Origin: Ardenticatenaceae bacterium
GTDB lineage: Bacteria; Chloroflexota; Anaerolineae; Promineifilales; Promineifilaceae
NCBI GenBank assembly: GCA_020634435.1
Contig: JACKBS010000016.1
Location: 124,001 to 188,000, forward strand
DNA: 64,000 bases
Direction: 5' to 3'
Shown here in pieces: positions 33,819 to 42,702 of the stretch. The position numbers and the translations under genes were made by a program. A model generated the notes under the pieces. It saw only the letters and a program-made list of their open reading frames with translations. It made no database searches and was not told the DNA's origin. Position 1 is the stretch's first letter; each line of letters opens with the position of its first letter.

Positions 33819-35375
33819 TTAACTATCCTTTTGATATTTTCTCTGAATTCGGTTCAGGTCAGCAAAATCGTCTAGCAGTTTGCGCGAGACGCTGCGATAC
33901 ACCTGGAAAAGTTCTTGATAATGTGCATGGTTCGTAGGCGAGGGCTCGTAAATTCGCCGCTGCGGTAGCAAAGCGTTGACAGTGTTGCCAATGTCATCAA
34001 CCAAACCCACCGCATGAGCCGTCATGGCGAAGAGGCCCAGTCCGTGCCCACCTTCCCCACCATCAGCACGTTGGGCTACGACAAACGGCCGTCCATAAAC
34101 ATCCGCCTTAATTTGGCACCAAACCGCGCTTTGCGTGGCCCCGCCAGCTCCCAAATATTCATCCACCGTCACACCGTGTTCAGCGGCAACCTGTAAATTG
34201 TCATAGACGGCAAAGGCGCAGCCTTCCATGATGGCCCGCAGCATGTCGGCACGCGTGGTGCTATACGAAAGGCCGAAGAAGACACCACGCGCGACGCTGC
34301 TCCACAGCGGCGTGCGTTCCCCCGCCATGTAGGGCAAAAAGATGAGGCCATTGGCCCCCGGCGGCGATTGGCTGGCTTGTTGGCTAAACAGTACAAAGGG
34401 ATTTTGCTGGATGAGGGGAGATACGGCCGTTTCCACCAGCCCCAACTGATCCCTAAACCAGCCTAACGAGCCGCCGCCTACCGTGCCCGCCGCCAAAATG
34501 TACTGCCCCGGCACCACGTGATGGGAAAAAATGAGACGCGGCTCCACCACCACACGATCCAGGCTGATGCCCAGACCACCCGCCTGCCCGCCCTGCTCAT
34601 TCGTCTGGCCCGGACGGGTGACGCCGGAACCCAATGCCCCCACCACCGCATCCAAGCAGCCCGCAATGACCGGAATACCCGCGCACAAACCAGTGTCGGC
34701 GGCTGCCTGAGCCGTGACCGTGCCTACGATTTCCGTTGGCGGGCAAAGGCGCGGCATTTTTTCCAACGACACGCCAATCGTGGCTGCCACCGCTTCATCC
34801 CAACGCTCATTCTGGATGTCGAAAAAGTGGTAGCCGTACGCCTGCGTAAAATCGCAAATAAATTCACCCGTAAAGCGGGCAGTTATAAAGCCTGTTGCTT
34901 CCAAAAATTTATAAGCGCCGTCGAAGATTTCTGGCCGATGCTGGCGCAGCCAGACCAGCTTGGGCGTGATGTACGCCTCATCCAGCGGATTGGCCGACAG
35001 ATTGATGAAGCGCTCAGCCTCGGGCAAACTCTTTAGCCAGGCGGTTTCCTCCCCGGCGCGGCGATCCAGCCAGATCATTGCCGGGGCCAGTGGATTGATC
35101 GCCGCGTCTACCGGAATAAGCGTCCAACTAATGGCGTCAATGCCGATGCCTGCAATTTCTTCAGGGCGAATGCCAGCCTGACGCACCACCTGGCGTACGG
35201 TGTCACAGACAGCTTGCCACCACAGGTCAGGATCAATTTCAGCCCAAAGAGGCTGGGGACGATTTAGCGCATACGGGGCAGTAGCTTCTGCCAGCAATGT
35301 ACCATCTGCACGCCAAACTGCCGTTTTCGTGCTAGAAGTCCCTACATCGATCGTTAAAATGGTTCGCTGAGCCAT
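33819..35375 (-). CDS. FGGY carbohydrate kinase (xylulokinase/gluconokinase-like)
   Basis: 518 residues from the ATG at 35375 (GGGAGCGG upstream); a 25-residue in-frame extension to 35450 lies in the upstream gene and has no homology. N-terminal ILTIDVGTSSTKTAVWRADG, the substrate loop RPQPLWAEIDPDLWWQ, GIGIDAISWTLIPVD and the C-terminal YLGAGGATQSAVWCQIKADV are FGGY hallmarks. The sequence is nearer xylulokinase/gluconokinase than rhamnulokinase. It phosphorylates a ketose or sugar acid with ATP. It starts 11 bases after the aldo/keto reductase gene, in the LacI-controlled operon. Confidence 0.9.
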   Translation of the reverse strand: MAQRTILTIDVGTSSTKTAVWRADGTLLAEATAPYALNRPQPLWAEIDPDLWWQAVCDTVRQVVRQAGIRPEEIAGIGIDAISWTLIPVDAAINPLAPAMIWLDRRAGEETAWLKSLPEAERFINLSANPLDEAYITPKLVWLRQHRPEIFDGAYKFLEATGFITARFTGEFICDFTQAYGYHFFDIQNERWDEAVAATIGVSLEKMPRLCPPTEIVGTVTAQAAADTGLCAGIPVIAGCLDAVVGALGSGVTRPGQTNEQGGQAGGLGISLDRVVVEPRLIFSHHVVPGQYILAAGTVGGGSLGWFRDQLGLVETAVSPLIQQNPFVLFSQQASQSPPGANGLIFLPYMAGERTPLWSSVARGVFFGLSYSTTRADMLRAIMEGCAFAVYDNLQVAAEHGVTVDEYLGAGGATQSAVWCQIKADVYGRPFVVAQRADGGEGGHGLGLFAMTAHAVGLVDDIGNTVNALLPQRRIYEPSPTNHAHYQELFQVYRSVSRKLLDDFADLNRIQRKYQKDS

Positions 35376-35386
35376 CACACCGCTCC

Positions 35387-36430
35387 CTACTTCGTGGCAA
35401 TCGTGCCGTCCACATCCCACAACGCTTCCCAACTTTCGGCTCCTTCCCAAAGGAAAACCTGCCCCTTAATGAGACGGCACTGCTTGTCGATGCCAGCAAT
35501 CGCTTCCATATCTTCATCAGTCAGTGGGTCGGAAACGGCCGTTTGCAAATTGCTCAAAAAATTGCGTCGTTTGGTGGAAAATGGGATTGGCACCTGCCCC
35601 CGCTGCACCGCCCACTTCACACAAACCACCGCCGGATGCACGCCCAGCCGCTCGGCAATCGCTACAATTACCGGGTCTTCAATATCTACCGTGTCATCAG
35701 GCGTCGTGTCGCGTTCCGGCCGTGCGGGCGAACCAATCGGTGAATACCCAATCGGGACAATGTCGTGGTCCAGACAATATTGAAACAGGTCCGGCTGCTG
35801 AAAATGTGGATGCAGTTCCATCTCATTGGCCACTGGCTTAATCCGAGCATCACGCAGCAACAATTCCAGCTTTGGCTGGGTCATGTTGGAGGTGCCGATA
35901 TGCTTCACCAAACCCATATCCACCAATTTTTCCAGCTGTCGCCACGTCTTCATGTAATTTTCGTGAATGTAGGGAATGGCATGGGGATCGCGGGCATTCA
36001 CGTCCACGCCCGGATCGTGGTGGTTGGGAAACGGCCAATGAATCAGGTACAGGTCCAAATAATCAAGCCGCAAATCGCGCAGGCTCTTTTGGCAAGCGGG
36101 GATCACATCTTCTTCGGCATGTTTGTCATTCCACAACTTGGAGGTAATCCACAATTCTTCGCGCTTTACCAATCCACTGGCCAGCACCTCTTTGAGACTT
36201 TCACCAATGAGATGCTCGTTGCCATAAACGGCCGCACAATCAACGTGCCGGTATCCCACCGCAATGGCTTCTTTGACCGCCGCAGCCACCGCTTCCCCGG
36301 AAACGTTGTCTGAGCCAAACGTACCTAACCCAACCGCCGGAATTCTGGCCCCACTAGATAAAATCCGCTGTGGTACCTCTGCGGGATCAACCCCATCTTG
36401 AGCAATTGAAAAAGCAGAAACGTCTTCCAT
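35387..36430 (-). CDS. Aldo/keto reductase (AKR, xylose/aldose reductase-like)
   Basis: 347 residues from the ATG at 36430 with GAGGAAC upstream; an in-frame TTG at 36454 is less likely. The catalytic tetrad is visible: Asp and Tyr in HVDCAAVYGNE, Lys in WITSKLWND and His in LYLIHWPFP. IGTSNMTQPKLE and the NADPH-binding IPFSTKRRNFLSN near the C-terminus complete the family pattern. It likely interconverts an aldose and its polyol, which the dehydrogenase two genes downstream could then oxidise to a ketose. First gene of the minus-strand operon, under the promoter at 36541-36568. Confidence 0.9.
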   Translation of the reverse strand: MEDVSAFSIAQDGVDPAEVPQRILSSGARIPAVGLGTFGSDNVSGEAVAAAVKEAIAVGYRHVDCAAVYGNEHLIGESLKEVLASGLVKREELWITSKLWNDKHAEEDVIPACQKSLRDLRLDYLDLYLIHWPFPNHHDPGVDVNARDPHAIPYIHENYMKTWRQLEKLVDMGLVKHIGTSNMTQPKLELLLRDARIKPVANEMELHPHFQQPDLFQYCLDHDIVPIGYSPIGSPARPERDTTPDDTVDIEDPVIVAIAERLGVHPAVVCVKWAVQRGQVPIPFSTKRRNFLSNLQTAVSDPLTDEDMEAIAGIDKQCRLIKGQVFLWEGAESWEALWDVDGTIATK

Positions 36431-36485
36431 TGTTCCTCTATTCCTCCCAAACAATGAGCTAAAGCAAAATCATTAAGGCCAAATA

Positions 36486-36499
36486 TGTTACGCATAACA
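36486..36499. promoter_or_regulatory. LacI operator O1
   Basis: TGTTACGCATAACA, matching the palindromic consensus TGTTACGCGTAACA shared by four sites in this intergenic region. It lies 56 bases upstream of the aldo/keto reductase start, downstream of its promoter. Confidence 0.8.
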
Positions 36500-36527
36500 C
36501 ACGTCGGCAAAAAAAAGCGGAGCAATC

Positions 36528-36541
36528 TGTTATGCGTAACA
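36528..36541. promoter_or_regulatory. LacI operator O2
   Basis: TGTTATGCGTAACA. Its end at 36541 is the last base of the minus-strand -10 box, so repressor binding should block that promoter. Confidence 0.82.
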
Positions 36542-36568
36542 TTATAGAATCTGCGTTTCAGAAGTCAA
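36541..36568 (-). promoter_or_regulatory. Minus-strand promoter of the AKR-kinase-dehydrogenase-aldolase operon
   Basis: On the minus strand TTGACT (36568-36563) and TATAAT (36546-36541) are 16 bases apart. The arrangement mirrors the plus-strand lacI promoter on the other side of the region. Confidence 0.75.
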
Positions 36569-36611
36569 CCAAATTTTCTAAACGCGTTTAGTCATTTTTG
36601 CCAACTCTCTA

Positions 36612-36639
36612 TTGACAATGTTTGGACAATAATTATAAT
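36612..36639 (+). promoter_or_regulatory. Consensus promoter of the lacI-type gene
   Basis: TTGACA at 36612-36617 and TATAAT at 36634-36639, 16-bp spacing; both boxes are perfect consensus. Operator O3 begins at the last T of the -10 box. Confidence 0.85.
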
Positions 36640-36652
36640 GTTACCCATAACA
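36639..36652. promoter_or_regulatory. LacI operator O3
   Basis: TGTTACCCATAACA, overlapping the end of the plus-strand -10 box by one base, which implies autorepression. Confidence 0.8.
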
Positions 36653-36666
36653 TGTTACGCGTACCA
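36653..36666. promoter_or_regulatory. LacI operator O4
   Basis: TGTTACGCGTACCA, directly abutting O3 and one mismatch from the shared consensus. Confidence 0.65.
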
Positions 36667-36691
36667 CGCCTTAATCCACAAAAGGAGAGAG

Positions 36692-37717
36692 ATGCCCACT
36701 ATACGCGATGTCGCCAAGCGAGCTGGGGTCGCCACCATGACCGTTTCTCGCGTCATCAACAACTCAGGTTATGTCAGTGATGTAACCCGGAGCAAGGTTG
36801 AAGAAGCCATTGATGAGCTTGGTTACGTACCCAACATGTTAGGCCCAAGCCTGCGCTTCAATCAAACCAACACCTTGGCCCTGGTCCTTACCGACATCAC
36901 CAACCCATTTTGGACAACATTGGCTCGCGGCGTCGAAGATGCAGCCCAGGAAAAAGGGTACAGTGTCATCCTGTGCAACACCGATGAATCCCTGGAAAAA
37001 CAAGACCAATACCTGACGATGCTGATGAAACGTCGCATTGATGGGATGTTATTTGTACCGGCCGGTGACAAAGCTGAACCAGTCCGGCTGATCCAAAAGC
37101 AGAAAACGGCCGTTGTCATCCTCGACCGCAACATTCCTGATGTAGATGTGGACATTGTGCGCGGCGACTCCTTTGGCGGCGCGTACCAACTCACCAAACA
37201 TTTAATTGAACTGGGTCACCAGCACATCGCCATTTTGACCGGGCCAAGAAACATTTCCACTTCCGTAGAGCGTGTCGATGGATTTTGCCGCGCCCTAAAA
37301 GAAGCCGGGATAGATGTCAACCCAGACTATATTCTGTGGGGAAATTTTAAAGAAAACACGGGCGCAGAAATGGCGGCGCAAGCCCTCAATGTTACCCCCC
37401 GCCCCACGGCTTTTCTCGCCGTCAATAACTTCATCGCCAATGGGGCCTGGCAAACGCTGGTGCAGGCGGGGTTAAATGTGCCTACGGATGTCTCCCTGGT
37501 CACGTTTGACGATATGCCAGCCTCCATCATCCCTACCCCATTTTTGACCGTGGCCGTGCAGCCAGCCTATGACATGGGGTATCAGGCTACGCAGCTGCTG
37601 CTGGCCCGCCTGCTCAATGAAGGACCAGCAGAACGCCAGGAAGTCATCCTGCCTGTCAAATTGTTCATTCGCCAATCGAGTGCGCCACCGAAAACCAATC
37701 ACTTCACAGCAAACTAG
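36692..37717 (+). CDS. LacI-family transcriptional repressor
   Basis: 341 residues from the ATG at 36692 (AAGGAGAGAG upstream); the frame runs 18 codons further upstream, but through the operators. The HTH MPTIRDVAKRAGVATMTVSR, then the hinge helix, precede a periplasmic-binding-protein-like sensor domain (LALVLTDITNPFWTTLARGV). It should bind the four TGTTACGCGTAACA-type sites, controlling itself and the divergent operon, and release on a sugar inducer. The downstream transporter cluster (37.9-45.8 kb) has no matching site, so its control by this protein is unproven. Confidence 0.95.
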   Translation: MPTIRDVAKRAGVATMTVSRVINNSGYVSDVTRSKVEEAIDELGYVPNMLGPSLRFNQTNTLALVLTDITNPFWTTLARGVEDAAQEKGYSVILCNTDESLEKQDQYLTMLMKRRIDGMLFVPAGDKAEPVRLIQKQKTAVVILDRNIPDVDVDIVRGDSFGGAYQLTKHLIELGHQHIAILTGPRNISTSVERVDGFCRALKEAGIDVNPDYILWGNFKENTGAEMAAQALNVTPRPTAFLAVNNFIANGAWQTLVQAGLNVPTDVSLVTFDDMPASIIPTPFLTVAVQPAYDMGYQATQLLLARLLNEGPAERQEVILPVKLFIRQSSAPPKTNHFTAN

Positions 37718-37907
37718 CGGTGGTTGTATAAACATCTGTCATTGTGGTAGAGCACAATTTTGAAGCAATCTACCGCCTAGCAAATGGAGAAACTGTATGG
37801 AATGAATTGGAAATATAGTTTTCTGAACAACAAACTTTTTGGGAATTTAAACTAACTATTCCCCCACGCAACAATTTTGATTGAAGGCAAAAGAGGAGAT
37901 TTTAAGA

Positions 37908-38885
37908 ATGAAAAGCAAACTATCCTTAATTCTGTTGGGTCTACTAGTCGCTGTAATGGCTTTAGTTGCCTGTGGTGGCAGCGAAGAAGCGACCGAAACC
38001 GCTACCGAATCCGATGAAACCTATATTGCTGTTATCTCTAAGGGTTTCCAACATCAATTCTGGCAGGCAGTAAAAGCCGGTGCCGAACAAGCGGCTGCGG
38101 ATTACAATGTGACGATCACATTTGAAGGCCCCGAATCAGAATCCCAGGTAGACAAACAAGTTGAAATGGTCCAGGCCGCTCTGGACAAAAACCCGGCCGC
38201 CCTGTGCCTCGCCGCTCTGGATACCCAGGCTCTCATTCCTCAATTGGAACGTGCCCAGGAAGCTGGCATTCCAGTCATCGGTTTTGACTCTGGCGTAGAC
38301 AGCGACATTCCGGTTTCGACAGCTGCCACCGACAACATTGCCGCCGCAGCCACCGCTGCTGACAAAATGGCTGAACTGATTGGTGGTTCCGGTCAAGTTG
38401 CCGTGATTGTGCACGACCAAACCAGCCGCACGGGTATCGACCGCCGCGATGGGTTTGTAAACCGCATTGAATCCGAATATCCCGACATTGAAATCGTAGA
38501 CATCCAGTACGGTGGTGGCGACCAGCTTAAATCCACCGACCTGGCCAAGGCCATCATCCAGGCTCATCCCGACCTCAAAGGCTTCTTTGGCGCAAACGAA
38601 GGGTCTATCATTGGTGTGCTGAACGCCGTGAGCGAAATGGGCAAAGAAGGCGACATCGTGGTAATTGGCTATGACTCTGGCCAGCAGCAAATGGACGCCG
38701 TTCGCAGTGGGGTAGAAGCTGGGGCAATCACCCAGGATCCCATTGGCATTGGTTACAAATGTGTGGAAGCGGCCGTTAAAGCTCTGAATGGTGAAGATCT
38801 CCCCAAAGAAATCGACACGGGTTTCCACTGGTACGATGCTAGCAACATTGACGACGAAGCCATCGCCCCCTTGCTGTACAAATAA
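37908..38885 (+). CDS. Sugar ABC transporter substrate-binding lipoprotein (RbsB type)
   Basis: 325 residues from the ATG at 37908 with AAGAGGAG upstream. A lipoprotein signal peptide (LILLGLLVAVMALVACGG, lipobox Cys) leads to a PBP type I domain (YIAVISKGFQHQFWQAVKAG, VIGFDSGVDSDIPVST, GFFGANEGSIIGVL). It captures a monosaccharide outside the membrane for the RbsA/RbsC-type partners. Its neighbours (fucose isomerase, mutarotase, aldolase) suggest L-fucose or a similar deoxysugar. A hairpin after the gene probably keeps it more strongly expressed than the ATPase and permease. Confidence 0.94.
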   Translation: MKSKLSLILLGLLVAVMALVACGGSEEATETATESDETYIAVISKGFQHQFWQAVKAGAEQAAADYNVTITFEGPESESQVDKQVEMVQAALDKNPAALCLAALDTQALIPQLERAQEAGIPVIGFDSGVDSDIPVSTAATDNIAAAATAADKMAELIGGSGQVAVIVHDQTSRTGIDRRDGFVNRIESEYPDIEIVDIQYGGGDQLKSTDLAKAIIQAHPDLKGFFGANEGSIIGVLNAVSEMGKEGDIVVIGYDSGQQQMDAVRSGVEAGAITQDPIGIGYKCVEAAVKALNGEDLPKEIDTGFHWYDASNIDDEAIAPLLYK

Positions 38886-38902
38886 ACTTTAGCCGTACTT
38901 CT

Positions 38903-38939
38903 AAGACCTGCCAGGTGCCCAACTTGGCAGGTCTTTTTT
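38903..38939 (+). terminator. Intrinsic terminator/attenuator after the binding-protein gene
   Basis: AAGACCTGCCA (38903-38913) and TGGCAGGTCTT (38925-38935) form an 11-bp stem followed by a run of T to 38939. It sits between the binding-protein and ATPase genes, the usual place for partial termination in sugar ABC operons. Confidence 0.85.
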
Positions 38940-38954
38940 GAACCAAGTTGTGTA

Positions 38955-38975
38955 CCACAGCATCTCCTGCTGTGG
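38955..38975 (+). promoter_or_regulatory. Second hairpin just upstream of the ATPase gene
   Basis: CCACAGCA (38955-38962) and TGCTGTGG (38968-38975) pair perfectly across a 5-nt loop, ending at the purine-rich GGAGGGA. It could affect mRNA processing or translation of the ATPase. Confidence 0.5.
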
Positions 38976-38991
38976 AGGGAAGAGTGAGAAA

Positions 38992-40536
38992 ATGGATAAC
39001 CTTCTTATCGCCATGGAAGGAATCGATAAGAGCTTCCCCGGGGTTAAGGCCCTGGACCAATGTCGCTTTGAGCTGCGTGCGGGGGAAGTTCATGCCCTAG
39101 TCGGTGAAAATGGTGCCGGAAAATCCACCATGATGAAGGTTTTGTCTGGCATTTATGCGAAAGATGCAGGCCATATCTACTACAAAGGGAAAGAAGTCGA
39201 TATCGCTACGCCTCGGGCGGCCCAAAATTTAGGGATCAGCATTATTCATCAGGAATTGAACCTGATGCCACATTTAACGCTGGCCCAAAATATTTTTATT
39301 GGCCGAGAACCACGCCGCGGGCTGAGCTTCTTGCTAGACGAAGCCGCTTTAAACCAGCAAACGGCCGAATTATTTGCCAGCATGCACCTCAAGCTAGACC
39401 CACAAACGCGCGTCTCTAACCTGACCATCGCCAAACAGCAAATGGTGGAAATTGCGAAAGCACTCTCCTTCAATTCGGAAGTGCTGATTATGGATGAACC
39501 AACGGCCGCTTTAACCGAAGCCGAAATTGAGGATCTGTTTAAATTTATTCGCGATTTACGGGCACGCGGGGCCGGTATTATTTATATTTCGCACCGGCTG
39601 GAAGAGCTGAAGCAAATTTCTGACCGAGTCACCGTGATGCGCGACGGGCATTACATCAACACGGTAAACACCAACGAAGTCACCACCGACCAAATCATTA
39701 GCATGATGGTTGGGCGCACCATTTATGAAGCCACTCCAGAGCTTCCCGAAGTACCCAATGAAGAAGTGGTGCTGGAGGTTCAAAATCTTAATCAGGGCAG
39801 AACGCTCCAGGATATCAATTTCCAACTGAAGAAAGGTGAGATTTTGGGCTTTGCTGGACTAATGGGTGCCGGACGCACAGAAGTGGCCAGGGCCATTTTT
39901 GGGGCAGACTCGATTGATTCCGGCGTCATATCCATTCGCGGCAAAAGGGTAGCGATTCATTCACCACAGCAGGCGGTATGGCATGGCATTGGCTATTTAT
40001 CTGAAGACCGCAAGCGTTACGGATTGGCTCTTGGCCTGGAAGTAAAAGAAAACGTGGCGATGGCTGCCCTGGACAAATTTTTGGGCTTCTTGGGCTGGGT
40101 GAACAAATCGCAAATTCGCTCTACCGCCAGACATCATATTGATGAATTAGGGATCAAAACCCCCAGTGCGGAACAAAAAGTGAAGAATCTTTCTGGCGGT
40201 AATCAGCAAAAAGTGGTCATTGGCAAGTGGCTGACGGCCGATACCGACATCCTCATTTTTGACGAGCCGACCCGGGGCATTGATGTCGGTGCCAAGAGCG
40301 AAATTTATAAGCTGCTAAACGATTTGGCCCAACAAGGGAAATCGATCATTATGATTTCTTCCGAACTGCCCGAAATTTTGCGCATGAGCCATCGGGTTAT
40401 TGTCATGTGCGAAGGGCGTATTACGGGCGAACTCCCGATCGAAGAAGCCACCCAAGAAAAAATCATGACGCTGGCCACAGCGCGTAAGGCGATTGTAAAC
40501 GACAATCCGTCGGCTACACCTGCGGTAGCCGCATAA
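38992..40536 (+). CDS. Sugar ABC transporter ATP-binding protein (RbsA/MglA type)
   Basis: 514 residues from the ATG at 38992; an in-frame upstream extension would run back through the hairpins and is rejected. Two fused ABC domains: the first has Walker A GENGAGKST and Walker B VLIMDEPTAAL; the second has the usual altered P-loop (GLMGAGRTEV), signature LSGGNQQKVVIGKWL and ILIFDEPTRGIDVG. It powers import through the RbsC-like permease encoded 15 bases downstream. One subunit carries both nucleotide sites, as in other CUT2 transporters. Confidence 0.95.
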   Translation: MDNLLIAMEGIDKSFPGVKALDQCRFELRAGEVHALVGENGAGKSTMMKVLSGIYAKDAGHIYYKGKEVDIATPRAAQNLGISIIHQELNLMPHLTLAQNIFIGREPRRGLSFLLDEAALNQQTAELFASMHLKLDPQTRVSNLTIAKQQMVEIAKALSFNSEVLIMDEPTAALTEAEIEDLFKFIRDLRARGAGIIYISHRLEELKQISDRVTVMRDGHYINTVNTNEVTTDQIISMMVGRTIYEATPELPEVPNEEVVLEVQNLNQGRTLQDINFQLKKGEILGFAGLMGAGRTEVARAIFGADSIDSGVISIRGKRVAIHSPQQAVWHGIGYLSEDRKRYGLALGLEVKENVAMAALDKFLGFLGWVNKSQIRSTARHHIDELGIKTPSAEQKVKNLSGGNQQKVVIGKWLTADTDILIFDEPTRGIDVGAKSEIYKLLNDLAQQGKSIIMISSELPEILRMSHRVIVMCEGRITGELPIEEATQEKIMTLATARKAIVNDNPSATPAVAA

Positions 40537-40551
40537 AACAGGTACACAACG

Positions 40552-41517
40552 ATGGAACTCAAATATCAACTCAAAGCGCTTTTTAATTCGGATGCTTCAC
40601 AAAAGATTCTGGCTTTTGCTGGTTTAATTGTGATGTTTGTGGTGTTTTCGCTGGCATCCCCGAACTTTTTTCAGTTTAGCAACATAGTCGGTATTTTGCT
40701 GGCAACGGCCGTAAATGGCGTACTGGCTCTCGGCGTTTCCTTTGTCATCATCACGGCCGGTATTGATTTGTCCGTGGGCACGGTCATGACGCTTTCAGCG
40801 GTGATGGCTGGGGTGTTCATCACCAACTTGGGCCTGCCCATTCCGATTGGGGTGATAGGTGGCTTGCTCACCGGTGGGTTTGCGGGCTTCGTTAACGGGA
40901 CCGTCATTTCCAAAATGCGCGTTCCCCCTTTTGTGACCACGCTGGGCATGCTGTACGTGGCCAAAGGTTTGGCACTGGTTATCTCGGGATTAAAGCCCAT
41001 CTACTTTACCGAGGATCCCGGTTTCACCAAAATCGCCATGGGCGATATTGGCGGTATTCCCTATGCCGTCCTCATTTTCTTTGGCGCAGCCATCGTGGCC
41101 AGCATCATTCTGAACAAAACCATCTTGGGCCGGTACACCTTTGCTCTGGGTAGCAACGAGGAAGCGACGCGCCTTTCTGGTGTAAATACGGACAAGTGGA
41201 AAACGGCCGTTTACACACTCGCGGGTCTCTACTCTGGTCTGGCTGGTGTGCTCATTGCTTCTCGTCTAAACTCAGCCCAACCCGCGCTGGGCGCTGGCTA
41301 CGAGCTAGACGCCATTGCCGCCGTTGTCATCGGCGGAACCTCCCTTAGTGGTGGCGAAGGGACTATTCTAGGCACGGTCATCGGCGCATTTATCATCAGC
41401 GTTTTAACCAACGGCCTACGCATTTTGTCAGTGCCGCAGGAATGGCAGATTGTGGTTACTGGCGGCATCCTCATCGTCGCCGTTTATGCCGACATGCTGC
41501 GTCGCCGCCGGAGTTAA
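40552..41517 (+). CDS. Sugar ABC transporter permease (RbsC type)
   Basis: 321 residues, about eight to ten membrane helices. Family marks are ITAGIDLSVGTVMTLSAVMA, the GNEEATRLSG-like segment (ALGSNEEATRLSGVNTDKWK) and the late VVIGGTSLSGGEGTILGTVI. It forms the membrane pore of the CUT2 importer with the preceding binding protein and ATPase. The gene is followed after 12 bases by the kinase fusion gene, so uptake and first metabolic steps are co-transcribed. Confidence 0.94.
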   Translation: MELKYQLKALFNSDASQKILAFAGLIVMFVVFSLASPNFFQFSNIVGILLATAVNGVLALGVSFVIITAGIDLSVGTVMTLSAVMAGVFITNLGLPIPIGVIGGLLTGGFAGFVNGTVISKMRVPPFVTTLGMLYVAKGLALVISGLKPIYFTEDPGFTKIAMGDIGGIPYAVLIFFGAAIVASIILNKTILGRYTFALGSNEEATRLSGVNTDKWKTAVYTLAGLYSGLAGVLIASRLNSAQPALGAGYELDAIAAVVIGGTSLSGGEGTILGTVIGAFIISVLTNGLRILSVPQEWQIVVTGGILIVAVYADMLRRRRS

Positions 41518-41529
41518 TTAAGCAGAGTC

Positions 41530-42672
41530 ATGGCCAAGAAAGTTTTCGTTAGCGGATGTTATGATCTGCTTCATAGCGGTCACATCGCGTTCTTTCGCGA
41601 AGCCTCACAGTATGGCGATCTCTACGTCGCGCTGGGATCAGACAAGACAGTCTATGAATTAAAAGGACGCAAGCCGGTAAATACGGAAAAAGAACGTCTG
41701 TACATGGTTCAGGCTGTGAAAAGCGTCAAAGATGCCTTCATTTCCAGAGGATCGGGGATGCTGGATTTTCTGCCTGAATTTGAAGCCATCCAACCAGACA
41801 TTTTCATTGTAAATGAAGATGGCCACATGCCAGCCAAAGAAAATCTGTGTGCCAAATATGGTGTGGAATACATCGTTCTCAAGCGCGAACCGCACACAGG
41901 GCTAACACCCCGGTCAACAACCGATCTGCGACGAAATAACCAGATTCCTTTTCGAATTGATTTGGCCGGAGGATGGCTCGATCAGCCCTTTGTTTCGCGT
42001 CACTATCCAGGCTCTGTCATCACCCTCTCTTTGGAGCCAACAATCGAGTTTAATGATCGCAGCGGAATGGCCTCCAGCACCCGCTTTGCGGCCATCGAAC
42101 TGTGGGGGTCGCGCCTGCCAATCGACGATCCAGACAAACTGGCCAAAATCCTTTTCTGCTTCGACAATCCGCCCGGCACTACTGAAATATCCGGCTCACA
42201 GGATGCCATTGGCATAGTTTTTCCAGGGCTGGCCAAGGCGAATTACCAGGGCGGATACTGGCCAACAAGCATTGAACGCCTACAGGATGATCTCACGCTG
42301 CAATTTGTAGAAAAGTCGCTTTATCTTGTGATGTTGGGACCCCGGCAAATGGATTACGACGTGTTGGCAAACACACACATCAACCCGCCGCGGGCCAAGG
42401 CGCTGGCTGATGCGGCGGAGGAGTGCTGGCAGGCGATTCAGCAAAAAGATATTGTCGCCTTTGGCCAAAGCGTGCGGGCCTCCTTTGAAGCTCAAATTGC
42501 AATGTTCCCCGATATGATGAATGAATCTGTCGTGCAGCTCATCAATCAATACAAAGACAAGGCTCTCGGCTGGAAGCTTTCTGGTGCTGGTGGGGGTGGC
42601 TATCTGGTGCTGGTTGCCGAGAAACCCATTGAAAACGCCATCCGCATCGTCGCGCGGCGAGAGCATGAATAG
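41530..42672 (+). CDS. HxGH nucleotidylyltransferase fused to a GHMP-family sugar kinase
   Basis: 380 residues. Residues 1-135 are a cytidylyltransferase-like Rossmann domain with the HSGH motif at 15-18. Residues about 138-380 read as a GHMP kinase: FRIDLAGGWLDQP (N-terminal motif), SGMASSTRFAA at 178-188 (phosphate loop), GSQDAIGIVFPG near 222-233 and KLSGAGGGGYLVLV at 349-362. The best analogy is a kinase/pyrophosphorylase pair for sugar salvage, like bacterial FKP (L-fucose to GDP-fucose), but with an unrelated nucleotidylyltransferase part. It lies between the sugar importer and L-fucose isomerase. Substrate and nucleotide are inferred, not shown. Confidence 0.8.
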   Translation: MAKKVFVSGCYDLLHSGHIAFFREASQYGDLYVALGSDKTVYELKGRKPVNTEKERLYMVQAVKSVKDAFISRGSGMLDFLPEFEAIQPDIFIVNEDGHMPAKENLCAKYGVEYIVLKREPHTGLTPRSTTDLRRNNQIPFRIDLAGGWLDQPFVSRHYPGSVITLSLEPTIEFNDRSGMASSTRFAAIELWGSRLPIDDPDKLAKILFCFDNPPGTTEISGSQDAIGIVFPGLAKANYQGGYWPTSIERLQDDLTLQFVEKSLYLVMLGPRQMDYDVLANTHINPPRAKALADAAEECWQAIQQKDIVAFGQSVRASFEAQIAMFPDMMNESVVQLINQYKDKALGWKLSGAGGGGYLVLVAEKPIENAIRIVARREHE

Positions 42673-42702
42673 ACCTATGAATGAAAGGAATAAGGAATTA
42701 GG

